Shown: positions 34,653 through 43,818 of the stretch, in pieces
Position numbering within the stretch: the stretch's first letter is position 1
How the letters are laid out: every line of letters starts with the position of its first letter
Source: Spirulina subsalsa FACHB-351
GTDB lineage: Bacteria; Cyanobacteriota; Cyanobacteriia; Cyanobacteriales; Spirulinaceae
NCBI RefSeq assembly: GCF_026130165.1
Contig: NZ_JAIHOM010000011.1
Span: forward strand, 1-64,000
Direction of reading: 5' to 3'
Length of the DNA stretch: 64,000 nt
Made by a program: the position numbers and the translations under genes
Notes under the pieces: generated by a model
What the model saw: the letters and a program-made list of their open reading frames with translations, nothing else
What the model was told of the DNA's origin: nothing
Databases searched by the model: none

Positions 34653-35636
34653 CTAATCTTTTAACCAACGGGCTGCATCTTTGGCGTGATAGGTTAAGAT
34701 TAAATCGGCTCCAGACCGTTTAAAGGCGGTCAGGGTTTCTAGGACAATCTTCTGTTCGTCCACCCAACCATTTAAGGCCGCGGCTTTGACCATTGAATAT
34801 TCTCCGGACACATTGTAGGCGGCGACAGGTAACTGGGTAATTTCTTTGACCCGCCAGATAATATCCATATAGGCTAGGGCTGGTTTGACCATTAACATAT
34901 CGGCCCCTTCAGCAATGTCTAATTCTACTTCCTTGAGGGCTTCGCGGCCATTGGCGGGGTCCATCTGGTAGGTTCTGCGATCGCCAAATTGGGGAGCCGA
35001 TTCCGCCGCATCCCGGAATGGCCCGTAATAAGCTGAGGCGTATTTTGCCGCATAGGACAAAATGGGGGTATCTTGGAATCCGGCCTCATCCAGTCCTTGG
35101 CGAATGGCCTGGACAAAACCATCCATCATCCCTGACGGTGCAATAATATCTGCCCCCGCTTTAGCTTGGGAAACGGCCGTTTTTTTCAACAGTTCTAATG
35201 TGGGATCATTCAGCACTCGTCCCGTTAAATCGCCCACCTCTAAATAACCACAGTGACCGTGACCTGTGTATTCACAAAGGCAAGTATCCGCAATTACCAC
35301 CAAATCCGGCACCGCTTCCTTGACGGCTGAGGCGGCTTTCTGGACAATGCCGCAATCATGCCAAGCGCCTGTTGCGTCGTCATCTTTGCTGTCGGGAATA
35401 CCAAATAAAATAATGCTGGGAATGCCTAAATCGTAAACTTCCTTAGCTTCTTCCACAATTTTGTCTACCGACAACTGATAGACTCCGGGCATAGAGGTCA
35501 CTTCTTTAGCAACACTGGTACCCGGCACTGCAAATAAGGGATAAATTAAATCATTGACTGTGAGGAGATTTTCCTGCACCATCCGGCGAAGATTAGCCGT
35601 TTGCCGCAGACGACGAGGACGTTGAATGGGAAACAT
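34653..35636 (-). CDS. hemB: Delta-aminolevulinic acid dehydratase HemB
   Basis: 327 aa from ATG at 35636 ([20 protein letters not shown]), which gives the usual length; the frame opens 14 codons earlier. It condenses two ALA molecules to porphobilinogen for heme and chlorophyll. Schiff-base lysines are in SYAAKYAS and [26 protein letters not shown] keeps the three-cysteine zinc site, unlike the plant magnesium-type enzymes. Single gene, divergent from yggT. Confidence 0.96.
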   Translation of the reverse strand: MFPIQRPRRLRQTANLRRMVQENLLTVNDLIYPLFAVPGTSVAKEVTSMPGVYQLSVDKIVEEAKEVYDLGIPSIILFGIPDSKDDDATGAWHDCGIVQKAASAVKEAVPDLVVIADTCLCEYTGHGHCGYLEVGDLTGRVLNDPTLELLKKTAVSQAKAGADIIAPSGMMDGFVQAIRQGLDEAGFQDTPILSYAAKYASAYYGPFRDAAESAPQFGDRRTYQMDPANGREALKEVELDIAEGADMLMVKPALAYMDIIWRVKEITQLPVAAYNVSGEYSMVKAAALNGWVDEQKIVLETLTAFKRSGADLILTYHAKDAARWLKD

Positions 35637-35843
35637 AGGGTTTTGATCTAAAAAGTTTGTGTGAAAGTATCTGCTCAAAATAGTTTAAGGCGATCGCGTT
35701 CCCCCCTTTGATCCTTTTTTGGTGTTTTGTAATGTTTCGCAACACATCCCCTCACCCAGACCGGAGCGCCCACCGCGCTGTGAATTGATTTCCCCTTGCT
35801 ATACAATCAGAAAGGAAGCGCGTCACACGAGGATCAAAGCACT

Positions 35844-36122
35844 ATGTCGGATTGGGTTATCTTAGGGGTTGGACTCCTTTTAGGTCTATTGGTTTTCTTC
35901 TTTATCTTCCGGATCGTCCTCACTTGGTATCCCCAAGCAGAAACGACTCGCTTTCCTTTTAACGTTGTCGTCCTACCGACAGAACCTTTTTTGGCCCCTA
36001 CGCGCAAACTTGTACCCCCTGTGGGAGGGGTTGACATTTCTCCCATTTTATGGGTGGCTATTATCTCACTCCTGCGAGAAATTTTGGTTGGACAACAGGG
36101 ACTTCTGCGAATGTTTTTCTAA
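35844..36122 (+). CDS. YggT family membrane protein
   Basis: 92 aa from ATG at 35844, with GAGGA at 35829. Two membrane helices (VILGVGLLLGLLVFFFIFRI and the C-terminal VDISPILWVAIISLLREILV) flank the conserved loop VVLPTEPFLAPTRKLVPPVG, which is the YggT signature. Relatives in cyanobacteria and plastids affect nucleoid or thylakoid organisation; osmotic roles are reported in bacteria. Convergent with the DUF760 gene 13 bp away. Confidence 0.88.
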   Translation: MSDWVILGVGLLLGLLVFFFIFRIVLTWYPQAETTRFPFNVVVLPTEPFLAPTRKLVPPVGGVDISPILWVAIISLLREILVGQQGLLRMFF

Positions 36123-36135
36123 ACAATCGAGGATG

Positions 36136-36471
36136 TCAAGCTCTAGCTTCTTCCTCGGTTGCGGTTAAACAATAGTCAAATTTCATCCGTTGTTCGACGC
36201 GGTTTAAGAAATAACCGCTCATCATCGCAGAAGCGAGTAAACGCCCGAGTTGTTCCCGATTTGTCGTAATGGTTACGTCGAAATGTTCTGGGGGTAAGCT
36301 GCCTAACATCCCGGTAATATTGCCTTCCATCATTTGAATAACTTCCGGGGAAGGTTGGGAGAGACGGGCTATGGTTTCAGGATCAAGGGATTGAACATAT
36401 TGCCATAAACCATTGCCTTGGTGGGGATGATCTAACATTCCGGGGTTGTGTGGAGTGGAGTTGTTCATCAT
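36136..36471 (-). CDS. DUF760 family protein
   Basis: 111 aa. The conserved block LWQYVQSLDPETIARLSQPS, followed by VIQMMEGNITGMLGSLPPEH and LGRLLASAMMSGYFLNRVEQ, matches the DUF760 family of cyanobacteria and chloroplasts. Soluble, helical. In plants relatives bind DNA/chloroplast components; function in cyanobacteria is not established. Confidence 0.87.
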   Translation of the reverse strand: MMNNSTPHNPGMLDHPHQGNGLWQYVQSLDPETIARLSQPSPEVIQMMEGNITGMLGSLPPEHFDVTITTNREQLGRLLASAMMSGYFLNRVEQRMKFDYCLTATEEEARA

Positions 36472-36771
36472 CGTTATGGGTTAAGGTTGACTGGACGGTT
36501 TGTTAATCGCACTTTCAATATAGCTTTTCCCTTCAGGAGGTTGGGAGTGCAAAACCGAACCTTTCAAGCCGGGATTTTGCGAATTTTTTGTGGGTTGACT
36601 ATAACTGAAATTTATCAATTTGGGGGAGAATTCCCGGGTTTTCCCTATGAGCGATGGGGTTTTAAGGCTTTTCCGTTGCAAATTGTTAAGAACTGCCAAA
36701 GAATTGAGTGCTATGACACCAACTTCAAGCTAGTCTAGTCCCTATGTTCCCCTACTAATCCTGATTTTTCG
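36472..36771. other. Divergent promoter region, DUF760 and HU
   Basis: 300 bp between divergent genes. I see no gene, tRNA or strong hairpin. It must hold promoters for both, most importantly that of hupB-type HU. Confidence 0.4.
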
Positions 36772-37053
36772 ATGAATAAAGAACAGTTAGTCAACGCGAT
36801 CGCAGCGCAAACCACCACAACTAAGAAAGAGGCAGATACTATCCTCTCCGCAACCTTGGAAACCATTATGGAAGCCGTTGCGACAGGGGATAAAGTGACG
36901 CTGGTTGGTTTTGGAAGTTTTGAGGCTCGCAATCGCAACGCTCGCACCGGGAGAAATCCTCAAACCGGAGAACCGATTACCATTCCAGCTACTCGTGTCC
37001 CCGCTTTTTCTGCGGGTAAACTGTTTAAGGAAAAAGTGGCTGGGCAGTCTTGA
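36772..37053 (+). CDS. hupB: HU-type nucleoid protein
   Basis: 93 aa. Opens MNKEQLVNAIAAQTTTTKKE, continues ILSATLETIMEAVATGDKVT, and the DNA-binding beta-arm is GFGSFEARNRNARTGRNPQT with the conserved Pro in NPQTGEPI. A full-length bacterial HU that bends and packages DNA as a dimer. Followed by repeat-rich DNA rather than another gene. Confidence 0.94.
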   Translation: MNKEQLVNAIAAQTTTTKKEADTILSATLETIMEAVATGDKVTLVGFGSFEARNRNARTGRNPQTGEPITIPATRVPAFSAGKLFKEKVAGQS

Positions 37054-37351
37054 CCAGTTAAGCTTGAATGTCCTCTTGTTAAGGTTAGGGAATAGGGAGT
37101 CAGGAGTCGGGAGTCGGGGGCTTAAGAATTATTCCCTATTACCGATTGCCTGTTCCCTGTTCCCTTTTTGGGCCTAGGGTTTCCGTTCCTTTCTTTTCTT
37201 TCGGAAGGCTTCGCCAAGGTCACGCTCCGCGAACGGAAATAATTGTCAATTATTAATTACTAATTATCAATTATCAAGGCCCTCACCCCCCATCCCGCCA
37301 TCTCTTAAGGATGAACAGAGATATTCCCCCTCTTGCTCTAAAATGTAAAGC
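37054..37351. repeat. Repeat-rich spacer after HU
   Basis: About 300 bp holding AGTCGGGAGTCGGGGG, CTGTTCCCTGTTCCC and ATTATCAATTATCAA repeats, plus an imperfect inverted repeat around TTTCCGTTC (37180) and GAACGGAAA (37230). No gene seen. Confidence 0.6.
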
Positions 37352-38815
37352 ATGGATCTGGGCAAAGGATGGAAGAAAATGGCCGTTAAATTGCGGAAAC
37401 CTGTGTTGGTGGGAGGAATTACCCTTTCTTTTGGCTTATGGCTGTGGTGGACGATTCAAGACTCCCTCGCGGAAGTGGGAGAGGGGGGAATGCTTTTTTT
37501 AACGGCTTTAGGGGGGGGCTTGTGGTGGCTTCAGCGTCGCCGAAAGGGGGGGGTGCTTCCTGAGTCGCCTATTGTGCCGTTGAGTCTTGAACAAGTGCAA
37601 AGTGCGATCGCCCAAACCCAAAAACAATTACAAACTCTCTACACAGAAGCGCCTCATCAAGACTACTCGGCCTTATCCCAAGCCCTAGAAGAATTACCCC
37701 AAACCTTACAACGTCAAAGGTTAAACCTAGCCATCACGGGACTGGGAAAAGTGGGGAAAACCAGTCTGCTCAGTCATCTCATGACATCCCTTCAAACTCC
37801 GGAGATTCACTGGCAGGAAATCCCCCTCTCCTCCTTGGGGGAATCTGACCTAGAAACCCATCTCGCCCCCTTAAAGTCGGTGGATTTGCTGCTGTGGGTG
37901 ATTACGGGGGATTTAACGGAGAGTCAACACCAAGCCTTACGCTCCCTGAAAGCCAACCATCACCGCACTTTGATTCTGTTCAATAAACAAGACCAATATT
38001 GTGCTGAAGATCGCACTTTGATTTTAGAACAAGTGCGCCAACATCTTTGGGGACTGATCCCAGAGCAAGATATTATGGCCATCGCCGCCGCCCCCAGTCC
38101 GGTCAAAGTTCGCAAACATCAAGCCGACGGCACCATTGAGGAGTCGTGGGAAGCACAATCCCCCAGCCTTACGGGTCTAAATCAGCGTTTAGGGGAAATT
38201 TTGACCGAAAACCCTCAACCACTGGTTTGGGCGACCACATGGCGGCAAAACCAAGGCTTACAGCGCAGGATTAAAGAGCAATTGAACGAAGTTCGACGCG
38301 ATCGCGCTCTTCCCATCTTGGAACAATATCAATGGGTTGCCGCCGCCACGGCCTTTGCTAACCCTGTCCCCGCCCTCGATATCCTCGCCACCGCCGCCAT
38401 TAACGCCCAGTTGTTAATAGATTTAGGGGCAATTTACGAGCAAAAACTCTCCCTCAACCAAGCCCAAACCGCCGCCGCCACCCTCGGCAGCTTAATGATG
38501 AAATTAGGCCTAGTGGAACTTTCTACCCAAACGATTGCAGGCTTCCTCAAAACCAATGCTATGACTTATATTGCTGGGGGGGTTGTCCAAGGCATCAGCG
38601 CCGCTTACCTAACCCGTTTAGCTGGACTCAGTTTAATTGAATATTTCCAAACTCAAGACGCAGATTTAGAAGCTAATCTGACCTTTAACCCCCAGCGTCT
38701 GGGCCAAACTCTAAAACAGATTTTTGAGCAAAATCAACGGGGGATAGTATTACAAAAATTTGTTAAACAAGCTATGACTCGCTTAACAGGGGAGAGTGTA
38801 AGGCTGACCAGTTAA
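37352..38815 (+). CDS. DUF697-type membrane GTPase
   Basis: 487 aa. Two N-terminal membrane helices (residues about 18-34 and 44-60), then a P-loop GTPase domain: GLGKVGKTS at 130-138 (Walker A) and NKQD at 211-214 (G4). The C-terminal 170 residues are the DUF697-type hydrophobic domain (FANPVPALDILATAAINAQL, IAGGVVQGISAAYLTRLAGL). Cyanobacterial members are annotated as GTP-binding or YcjF-like proteins. Role unknown; probably membrane or envelope homeostasis. GTP use is inferred from NKxD. Confidence 0.85.
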   Translation: MDLGKGWKKMAVKLRKPVLVGGITLSFGLWLWWTIQDSLAEVGEGGMLFLTALGGGLWWLQRRRKGGVLPESPIVPLSLEQVQSAIAQTQKQLQTLYTEAPHQDYSALSQALEELPQTLQRQRLNLAITGLGKVGKTSLLSHLMTSLQTPEIHWQEIPLSSLGESDLETHLAPLKSVDLLLWVITGDLTESQHQALRSLKANHHRTLILFNKQDQYCAEDRTLILEQVRQHLWGLIPEQDIMAIAAAPSPVKVRKHQADGTIEESWEAQSPSLTGLNQRLGEILTENPQPLVWATTWRQNQGLQRRIKEQLNEVRRDRALPILEQYQWVAAATAFANPVPALDILATAAINAQLLIDLGAIYEQKLSLNQAQTAAATLGSLMMKLGLVELSTQTIAGFLKTNAMTYIAGGVVQGISAAYLTRLAGLSLIEYFQTQDADLEANLTFNPQRLGQTLKQIFEQNQRGIVLQKFVKQAMTRLTGESVRLTS

Positions 38816-38817
38816 GT

Positions 38818-38972
38818 GGGGTTGGCTGAATCAGTCGGGGAGTAGGGGAGCAGGGGAGCGGGGGAGCAGGGGAGCAGGGGAATTGATAATTGATAATTGA
38901 TAATTGACAATTGACAATTGACAATTGATAATTATTACCTATTCCCTATTCCCTATTCCCTGTTCCCTTTTG
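38818..38972. repeat. Tandem heptamers ahead of the M48-like gene
   Basis: A GGGGAGCAGG run (38839-38880) is followed by eight or so units of TTGATAA/TTGACAA (38881-38933) and then CCTATTCCCTATTCCCTATT. Non-coding; the repeats directly abut the next gene's upstream region. Confidence 0.8.
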
Positions 38973-39030
38973 GGTGGATTTTTCTCTCGCCGTCGAGTTA
39001 TCTTGGGCAAAGAGTGGGAGAAACGGAACT

Positions 39031-41286
39031 ATGACATCAATTCCTGAACCAAGTTTAAGGGCGGGGACCGAGGCTTTTCGGGAGGGAAATTATGAGGAGG
39101 CGATCGCCCATTTAGAGGGAGTCTGTGCTGTAGAGTTGGATCCAACCGTCCTCAACAGCGCCCAGCAAGCCTTGATTGTCGCCTATTGTAAGACCGAAAG
39201 GCCGGCCGAAGCGATCGCCCGATGTAAACAACTGGCCCAAACTCCAGACCTTTATCCTTGGGCTGCCCAAACCTTAGCGGACCTCACCCAGCGCTATCGT
39301 AAAGCCAACGCTGCCAACTTTGTCCCCCCCGATGAGCAAACAGCCCAACCTGCCGCCTCCCCTTCTCCCCCTTCTCCCCCCCTCCAGCGCCCCCTACCCG
39401 TTGCCTATCAAACCCCACCGGAAGCGGCCCCCTCAGTCTATGTTTCGGGGCGGACTTGGCGCAATGGGGAACGGGCGAAACGATGGAAGAAACTCAAAAG
39501 CCCTCGACAATGGAAGTTTTGGCTACGTCAGGCCATCACCTTAGCCCTGTTGCTCTGGTTAGTGAATACCAGCCTAATGTGGGTCATGGAGGGCATCAAT
39601 GAGGTTCTATGGCGTTTACCTGTTTTAAGGCCTCTGGGCTTGTTTTATCGCAATCCTTGGCCGGTGGTCTGCGGGGTGTTTCTGGTGGTCTTTGTCGCGG
39701 CCCCTTGGTTCCTGGAAATCTTGCTGCAACGTCTTTATAAACTCGAACCTCTGCCCTTACACCGTCTGGCCGCCCAGTATCCTGAAACGGCTAAAGTCTT
39801 CCAACGGTTAACCCGTCATTATCAGGTTCCCACTCCAAAACTCGCCCTTTTGCCCACAGGTGCGCCCGTTGCCATGACTTACGGTCACTTACCCCGCACG
39901 GCTTGTATTGTGCTGAGTGATGCCCTGTTAGAACAGTTAGAAGATGACGAGTTAGCCGCCCTCTTGGCTGCCCAGTTTCGCCCCATTGTTAGCCGCGAGG
40001 GATTTTTGATGTCTGGTGCGATCGCCTTTTTACAAATTCCCTTTACCCTCTACTGGCTGATCGCCCAACAGGGAGAGCGATGGCGGGAAAAACCCCCGCG
40101 CCACTATCCTCTGGTTGCCATCCCTCTCCTACAAGCTTTGTGTAGCCTAGGGACTACTGTTTGTTATACCTTCTATTGGTTGTGGCGGCTTCCCCTGCTC
40201 TATGTTTCCCGTCAGCGTCAATATTATAGCGATCGCTTTGCCGCCCAATTCACAGGCAACCCCAACGCCCTCAGTCGGGCCCTGCTTAAAATGACCATCG
40301 GCATCGCCCGCCAGATTGAACAACGGCAATTTACCACCGCCCTCTTAGAGAGTTTTGATCTCCTCATGCCCATCAGTCACCGTCAAGCCCTGACTTTGGG
40401 CAGTGTACCCGATACTAGCCCCTTTAGCGACCTATTGCGCTGGGACTGTACCAACCCTTACCGCCACTGGCTCGCCCTCGTCAACTCCCATCCTTTATTA
40501 GGCGATCGCCTTTATCTCCTCAACCGCTACGCCAACCACTGGAAACTCCAGCCAGAGGTCGATCTTCCCACCCTCATCCCCCCTCCCAAAACCCCCAAAG
40601 ATCATTGGTTCAAACTGAAAAACAGTTACACCGCCCTACCCATCCTGCAAAGTGCCATCCTCTCCGGCCTCGGTTTCGGGTTACTCGCCCGCCTGATTTT
40701 AGCCGCCATTGGCTTACTCAGTGACCTCCTCAGCCCTTGGGTGCGCCTTCCCCTCTGGCGTTTAATTTGGTTCTATAATGCTCAACCCGTATTAATTAAC
40801 GCCTGTATTCTCGCCGCCTTTAGTTTGAGTTTAATTGTCTGGATTAACGGCTACTTCCCCGATATTCGCATTTCCCCCTCCCGGGAAGATCCCCGTCTAG
40901 AGGACTTAATCCGTCCCTCCCACTCCGTCCCCCCTAAAAGTTATCCCGTGCGCTTAAAAGGGCAATTAATGGGGCGACAAGGGCTACAGAATCAACTGTT
41001 ACAAGACCTGATGCTAAAAACCGATAGCGGTTCGATTAAGCTTCATTTTTTCTCCAAGTTAGGCCCACTGGGAAACTTGCTCCCCCTCGCCCCCCATCCG
41101 AGCCAGTTTATCGGTCAAATGGTCACGGTTAGCGGCTGGTTTCGTCGAGGCAGTACCCCCTGGATTGATGTAGATATCATTCGCACCCAATCAGGACAAC
41201 AAACCCAAAGCGGTTATCCGGTCTGGGTGACGATTTTAGCGGTTCTCTCTGCTATGGGAGCGGCTTATTTTATTTGGCAAGCCTGA
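39031..41286 (+). CDS. M48-like membrane protein lacking zinc ligands
   Basis: 751 aa from ATG at 39031 (MTSIPEPSLRAGTEAFREGN). Residues 1-95 are TPR-like; 100-140 is a Pro/Ser linker; membrane helices at about 168-186 and 208-232 precede an M48/HtpX-type domain (240-510), then more membrane helices and a C-terminal beta domain (about 640-720) and a last helix. In the M48 domain the HExxH site is AQFRP (314-318), and the third ligand, the Glu four residues before the conserved Asp of SDRFAAQFTGN (Asp401), is Gln397. All zinc ligands are lost while the surrounding family sequence is kept, so this should be a non-catalytic relative. Confidence 0.82.
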   Translation: MTSIPEPSLRAGTEAFREGNYEEAIAHLEGVCAVELDPTVLNSAQQALIVAYCKTERPAEAIARCKQLAQTPDLYPWAAQTLADLTQRYRKANAANFVPPDEQTAQPAASPSPPSPPLQRPLPVAYQTPPEAAPSVYVSGRTWRNGERAKRWKKLKSPRQWKFWLRQAITLALLLWLVNTSLMWVMEGINEVLWRLPVLRPLGLFYRNPWPVVCGVFLVVFVAAPWFLEILLQRLYKLEPLPLHRLAAQYPETAKVFQRLTRHYQVPTPKLALLPTGAPVAMTYGHLPRTACIVLSDALLEQLEDDELAALLAAQFRPIVSREGFLMSGAIAFLQIPFTLYWLIAQQGERWREKPPRHYPLVAIPLLQALCSLGTTVCYTFYWLWRLPLLYVSRQRQYYSDRFAAQFTGNPNALSRALLKMTIGIARQIEQRQFTTALLESFDLLMPISHRQALTLGSVPDTSPFSDLLRWDCTNPYRHWLALVNSHPLLGDRLYLLNRYANHWKLQPEVDLPTLIPPPKTPKDHWFKLKNSYTALPILQSAILSGLGFGLLARLILAAIGLLSDLLSPWVRLPLWRLIWFYNAQPVLINACILAAFSLSLIVWINGYFPDIRISPSREDPRLEDLIRPSHSVPPKSYPVRLKGQLMGRQGLQNQLLQDLMLKTDSGSIKLHFFSKLGPLGNLLPLAPHPSQFIGQMVTVSGWFRRGSTPWIDVDIIRTQSGQQTQSGYPVWVTILAVLSAMGAAYFIWQA

Positions 41287-41902
41287 CTTCCTTAACCATT
41301 GATCATTGTTCCCGACTCCCGATTTGGCGCTAAAGCGCAACTACGAACCCGATTCCCTATTATTCCCTAACCCTGACCAGAGAACATTCAGGCTTGTCAC
41401 TCGTGAGCCAGCCTACACCCTCTCTGAGTCCCCCTTTTGATAAAAATGTAAAGAAATGTTGCCAAATTGCAAAATATCTGTTACATTTGTTCACATAAGA
41501 AATACAGCGTTTCGGATTTTGCCTAAACCTCTGGCTCAGTCGGGTATGCGTAAACTCTGTCAAACATTTGTATCTCAATATCTCCTCCCAATACAGCAAG
41601 CTCAAAGTCAAGTCGTGAAAACGGCTTGCTTTTTCTATGTAGGGCTTGCTGAATAACTTGGGGAGCAGGGGAGCCGGGGAGTCGGGAATAATTATCAATT
41701 ATCAATTATCAATTATCAATTATCAATTCCCCGAACTTTTTGGGAGCTAGGGAAGTCTAACTTATAGACCGTCCTTTTCCAGTCCTCGGTAAAAGCCGCC
41801 AAGGACGTGGCTTGTATCCCATGAATCTTGGTCAAATTGACCAAGGGTGATAGGATTTGAAGAATTGTTAACCCTCACACTTGAATCAAACCCAGTACAG
41901 TT
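41287..41902. other. Intergenic region with dispersed repeats
   Basis: 616 bp. It contains one copy of the GCGCTAAAGCGC dispersed repeat (41336-41352), one of the TAGGGCTTGCTGAATAAC repeat (41640-41675), an ATCAATT run (41690-41730), and a near-perfect 19-bp palindrome (41827-41845). Small open frames here (such as 41456-41656) end in the dispersed repeat and show no family similarity, so I call none. Confidence 0.6.
41827..41845. promoter_or_regulatory. 19-bp palindrome, candidate operator
   Basis: CTTGGTCAAATTGACCAAG: perfect 9-bp inverted repeat with one central base, 57 bp ahead of the TPR gene start. It is the size and symmetry of a dimeric repressor site; no matching regulator gene is adjacent. 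Confidence 0.5.
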
Positions 41903-43015
41903 ATGAAAGGATCATTGCTCCAGCAAACAACCCGCCCTCTTTTATGGACTCTGCTCTTAGCAGGCTGTACCCTTGGCCTGTTTTCTCAACCTGTTTATAG
42001 TGAGGTGCAGGTCGCCCAAGCAGCATCTAGAACGCAACAACTCAATGATTTTTTGCGTCGCGGTCGGGAATTAGTGGATGCGGGAGATTATAGTAATGCG
42101 ATCGCCGTTTATCAACAAGCGATGCAACTCGACAGCAACAATGCGCGGATTTTCTCAGGTATTGGCTACCTACACGCCCGCCAAGAAAACTACAGCGCCG
42201 CCGTTGAAGCGTACCGCCGCGCCATTGCCCTAGAAGCCAATAACGCTGATTTTCACTACGCTCTCGGCTATAGTTTGGCGAAAACGGGGGACTATGCCAG
42301 CGCAGCCACCTCTTACCAGCGCGCTATCCAACTCGCCCCCAATGATAAAGAGAGTTATTTAGGATTAGCCGTCGTTCAACTGCGCAGTGGCAATTATGAA
42401 GGGGCGATTCAAACCTATGAACAAATCATTGCCAAAGACCCCAATAATAGCGCCGATATTTATGGTCTAGTGGGAACGGTGTTAGTAGAACGGCGACAAC
42501 TGGATAAAGCCATTGCTCTGTTGGAACAAGCAGCCGAAAAGTTCCCCAGTAACGTTCAATTACGCTTACCCCTTGCCGTTGCCTTCTTAGAACAAGGCAA
42601 TTATGACCGGGGTATGGCTGTTCTAGAGAGAATTATAGAACTCGATCCCCGCAACGCGATAGTTCATCTGCAAATCGGCAAGATTCGCGCTGCCCAAGGA
42701 GATATAGAAGGGGCGGAAGAGTCCTATCGTCGGGCTTCTATTTTAGATCCTCAATCGGCAGATGTTCAGAGGGCTGTAGGAGATTTTTGGCTGGAACAAG
42801 GTCAATTGTTAATGGCTAGTACAGCCTACCGACGAGTGACAGAGTTAATCCCTAATGACCCTGAAGCCCATTTTAAACTGGGTTCGGTTTTGCGCGATCG
42901 CCGACGTTCTGCCGATGCCCGCGAAGCCCTAGAAACAGCCCGCAAACTCTATCAAGCCCAAAATAATCGTCAAGGGGTAGCCAAGGTCGATGAATTATTG
43001 AGTCAGTTCCGTTAG
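41903..43015 (+). CDS. Exported TPR protein, possible lipoprotein
   Basis: 370 aa. The N-terminus has a signal sequence with LLAGC at 18-22, a good lipobox; cleavage after AQA (about 40) by signal peptidase I is the alternative. About nine to ten TPR units follow (AIAVYQQAMQLDSNNARIFS, AVEAYRRAIALEANNADFHY, AATSYQRAIQLAPNDKESYL and so on) to the C-terminus. It is probably a periplasmic or outer-envelope scaffold. A 19-bp palindrome precedes it and a hairpin follows at 43077. Confidence 0.85.
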   Translation: MKGSLLQQTTRPLLWTLLLAGCTLGLFSQPVYSEVQVAQAASRTQQLNDFLRRGRELVDAGDYSNAIAVYQQAMQLDSNNARIFSGIGYLHARQENYSAAVEAYRRAIALEANNADFHYALGYSLAKTGDYASAATSYQRAIQLAPNDKESYLGLAVVQLRSGNYEGAIQTYEQIIAKDPNNSADIYGLVGTVLVERRQLDKAIALLEQAAEKFPSNVQLRLPLAVAFLEQGNYDRGMAVLERIIELDPRNAIVHLQIGKIRAAQGDIEGAEESYRRASILDPQSADVQRAVGDFWLEQGQLLMASTAYRRVTELIPNDPEAHFKLGSVLRDRRRSADAREALETARKLYQAQNNRQGVAKVDELLSQFR

Positions 43016-43076
43016 GTGGGATGACTTGACAAAATACACACCAGCCCAATTGCTTTAATTTCGCTCAACTCACTAG

Positions 43077-43110
43077 GGGAATATCCTCCCTAATCGGTTG
43101 GGATATTCCC
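43077..43110 (+). terminator. Hairpin after TPR gene
   Basis: GGGAATATCC (43077-43086) pairs perfectly with GGATATTCCC (43101-43110). The 3' T-run is weak (TCTAACCGTTTC), so this may be a terminator or an RNA-stabilising hairpin. Confidence 0.5.
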
Positions 43111-43169
43111 TCTAACCGTTTCGGGGGGAATCTGTCACCATAAAGATCAAGTCACTCAGGTAATGTCCC

Positions 43170-43490
43170 ATGAAAAAGTTGGTTGAATCCTTTTACGTTT
43201 GGTATCGCAAAACCCTACGAAACACCAAATATCGCTGGTTTCTCATTGGCGGCACCCTTCTTTATCTCATCAGTCCTATTGATATTTCCCCCGACTTTAT
43301 CCCTATCATTGGCTGGATTGATGACGGGATTATTGCCACGGTTTTGGTCACGGAATTAACTCAATTAGTCCTGGAGAACCGGAAACGCCGCAAAGAAGGC
43401 AATATGACCCAAGAGGAGGGAGGGGTGAAAGCGGAGTCAGAAGTTGTGGTGGATGTTGTTGCGGAACCATCAACCTCTGCTAAAGTTTAA
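43170..43490 (+). CDS. YkvA/DUF1232 family protein
   Basis: 106 aa. LLYLISPIDISPDFIPIIGW with WIDDGIIATVLVTEL is the DUF1232 signature, a short hydrophobic hairpin likely associated with the membrane. The charged C-terminal tail (RKRRKEGNMTQEEGGVKAES) is not part of the domain. Function unknown. GTCCCATGAAA supplies the start context. Confidence 0.87.
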   Translation: MKKLVESFYVWYRKTLRNTKYRWFLIGGTLLYLISPIDISPDFIPIIGWIDDGIIATVLVTELTQLVLENRKRRKEGNMTQEEGGVKAESEVVVDVVAEPSTSAKV

Positions 43491-43505
43491 CGTTTTTGAG
43501 GGAAG

Positions 43506-43561
43506 ATCGAACAGTCCGGCAAAGTGCCTCTAACCTGCATTCTTTCGTCGGACCGTTCGAT
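43506..43561 (+). other. Inverted repeat, candidate structured RNA
   Basis: ATCGAACAGTCCG (43506-43518) pairs with CGGACCGTTCGAT (43549-43561), 12 of 13 positions plus one A-C mismatch. The loop is 30 nt. There is no immediate T-run; TTTTTT comes 26 nt later. It starts 16 bp after the DUF1232 stop. Terminator, attenuator or small RNA are all possible. Confidence 0.45.
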
Positions 43562-43718
43562 AGTCCACAGGGCAAGGATTTCAGCCTTTTTTCTCGAGGA
43601 AATCGCGATGAGTTTTGGTCAATTTTGGTTAGTGTTCGCAAACGGGGTCTGGACATCTTGTCCTGTGGGGGTTTAGAACGGGGGGTTTCCCCTTCACCGG
43701 GGGACTAAATTGAACCCA

Positions 43719-43755
43719 GAAAAAACCGGACTTCTCCTAGAGAAACCCGGTTTTT
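43719..43755. terminator. Bidirectional terminator
   Basis: AAAAAACCGG (43719-43728) pairs with CCGGTTTTTT (43746-43755). T-runs occur on both strands, so it can serve the plus-strand DUF1232 transcript and the minus-strand pha operon ending at 43819. Confidence 0.8.
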
Positions 43756-43818
43756 TCCTATTTCCTGCCCCCACTCCAACCCGAGAAAATGGGGGCGCAA
43801 TCGTGAATCAAATCTAGA

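Noticed and set aside
41456-41656. Small plus-strand open frame ending GLAE
   Set aside because: Its end is the dispersed repeat, there is no ribosome binding site, and the translation resembles no family.
43496-43708. Possible tRNA or small gene around the GTTCGAT sequence
   Set aside because: Cloverleaf arms cannot be drawn and the frame runs through the inverted repeat; kept only as a hairpin.
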